This document shows, in pieces, positions 63,663 to 64,000 of a DNA stretch of 64,000 nt. The stretch lies in the NCBI RefSeq assembly GCF_947495255.1, contig NZ_CANLYI010000007.1, positions 186,001 through 250,000 on the forward strand. Direction: 5' to 3'. A program made the translations under genes and the position numbers. The notes under the pieces were generated by a model. The model worked only from the letters and a program-made list of their open reading frames with translations. It was not told where the DNA came from and did no database searches. Origin of the DNA: an uncultured Winogradskyella sp. GTDB lineage: Bacteria; Bacteroidota; Bacteroidia; Flavobacteriales; Flavobacteriaceae. Position 1 is the first letter of the stretch, and every line of letters starts with the position of its first letter.

Positions 63663-64000
63663 TTAATACCCAAGTTTAATGTTACGTTCTTCTTTTTCAG
63701 AATATTTTATATTCATAGTTTCAAAAACGGTTTTTAAAGCCACATCAATATTATTGTGCGGAAAACTACCTGTGAATATTATTGAGTCGTCAATGGATTC
63801 TGAATTAAACGAAAGATTATATTGATCTTCCAGTGCTGAAATCACATATTTAATAGGCACACTTTTAAAGGTACTTTCTCCAGACACCCAAGTTGGTTTA
63901 ATTAGTTGTGTTTTGGATAATTCTGTTGGATCACCATTAATCTTTCTTAAGCTATTAGTTGGCAACAATACATGCTCTGAAGTAGTAGTATTAACGCTTA
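63663..64000 (-). CDS. FecR-type regulator, C-terminal part (5' end outside window)
   Basis: The frame is open to the window edge. Only the last ~112 codons are present. TSEHVLLPTNS fits the FecR beta region, and KSVPIKYVISALEDQYNLSF with DVALKTVFETMNIKYSEK fits the DUF4974 C-terminal domain, which contacts the receptor's STN domain. FecR proteins control an ECF sigma factor, which should lie beyond base 64000. Confidence 0.82.
   Translation of the reverse strand, partial: SVNTTTSEHVLLPTNSLRKINGDPTELSKTQLIKPTWVSGESTFKSVPIKYVISALEDQYNLSFNSESIDDSIIFTGSFPHNNIDVALKTVFETMNIKYSEKEERNIKLGY

Noticed and set aside
1-64000. tRNA, rRNA, riboswitch
   Set aside because: No cloverleaf, rRNA core sequence or known riboswitch core was recognised by eye.

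Overview
The window looks like a chromosome segment of a marine-type Flavobacteriaceae member (phylum Bacteroidota). The signs are AT-rich DNA, several promoters with the Bacteroidetes -7 box TAnnTTTG, type IX secretion sorting domains, a FecR/TonB-dependent receptor pair, and many flavobacterial DUF families. No rRNA, tRNA, CRISPR array, integrase or transposase gene was recognised.

Left part (1-7.0 kb), mostly core genes: a partial type II NADH dehydrogenase, an ECF sigma factor followed by two membrane proteins, a NYN-OST-HTH putative RNase, a DUF2452 protein and several very small genes (a 34-residue lysine-rich protein, overlapping 62- and 36-residue membrane proteins). From 6.5 to 7.9 kb lies a Flavobacteriaceae-type gene bracketed by two unrelated tandem arrays (11-bp units before it, 7-bp units after it).

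Accessory/defence region (8.0-29.6 kb): everything is on the minus strand. Read in the direction of transcription from 25.7 kb it runs hsdR, a DUF262 protein, a DUF262-DUF1524 protein, hsdM, hsdS, a Septu-like AAA ATPase, an HNH protein, a PD-(D/E)XK-like protein, a CBS-like/HEPN-like protein, a GIY-YIG-DUF4357 protein, a truncated RNase HI fragment, and a UvrD-type helicase with an inserted nuclease-like segment and two zinc ribbons. Spacing is very tight from hsdR to the HNH gene, including a 4-bp overlap coupling hsdS to the ATPase. This looks like one composite operon stacking type I restriction, GmrSD-like and Septu-like modules plus extra nucleases. Upstream are an orphan zinc-ribbon PD-(D/E)XK nuclease and a three-gene cell-envelope cassette (outer-membrane protein, lipoprotein, 63-residue Trp/Cys-tailed peptide). 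A 58-bp direct repeat, which includes the end and terminator of a fumarylacetoacetate-hydrolase-family gene, flanks that cassette.

Right part (29.7-64 kb), mostly core: FAH-family enzyme, outer-membrane phospholipase A, AsmA-like protein, two secreted EEP-family proteins with T9SS tails, UvrA, LOG-family protein, an M1-peptidase-like protein that has lost HExxH, a fused alpha/beta 2-oxoacid dehydrogenase E1, and two methyltransferases firing from a symmetric divergent promoter. These are followed by a ZIP transporter, small DUF proteins, a TRIC-like channel, and an RDD/SpoIIM/DUF4129/DUF4350/MoxR/DUF58 membrane cluster with overlapping reading frames. The window closes with a DUF2141 protein and a TonB-dependent receptor next to a FecR-type regulator cut by the window edge.

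All functional calls rest on motifs read by eye; no database search was run.
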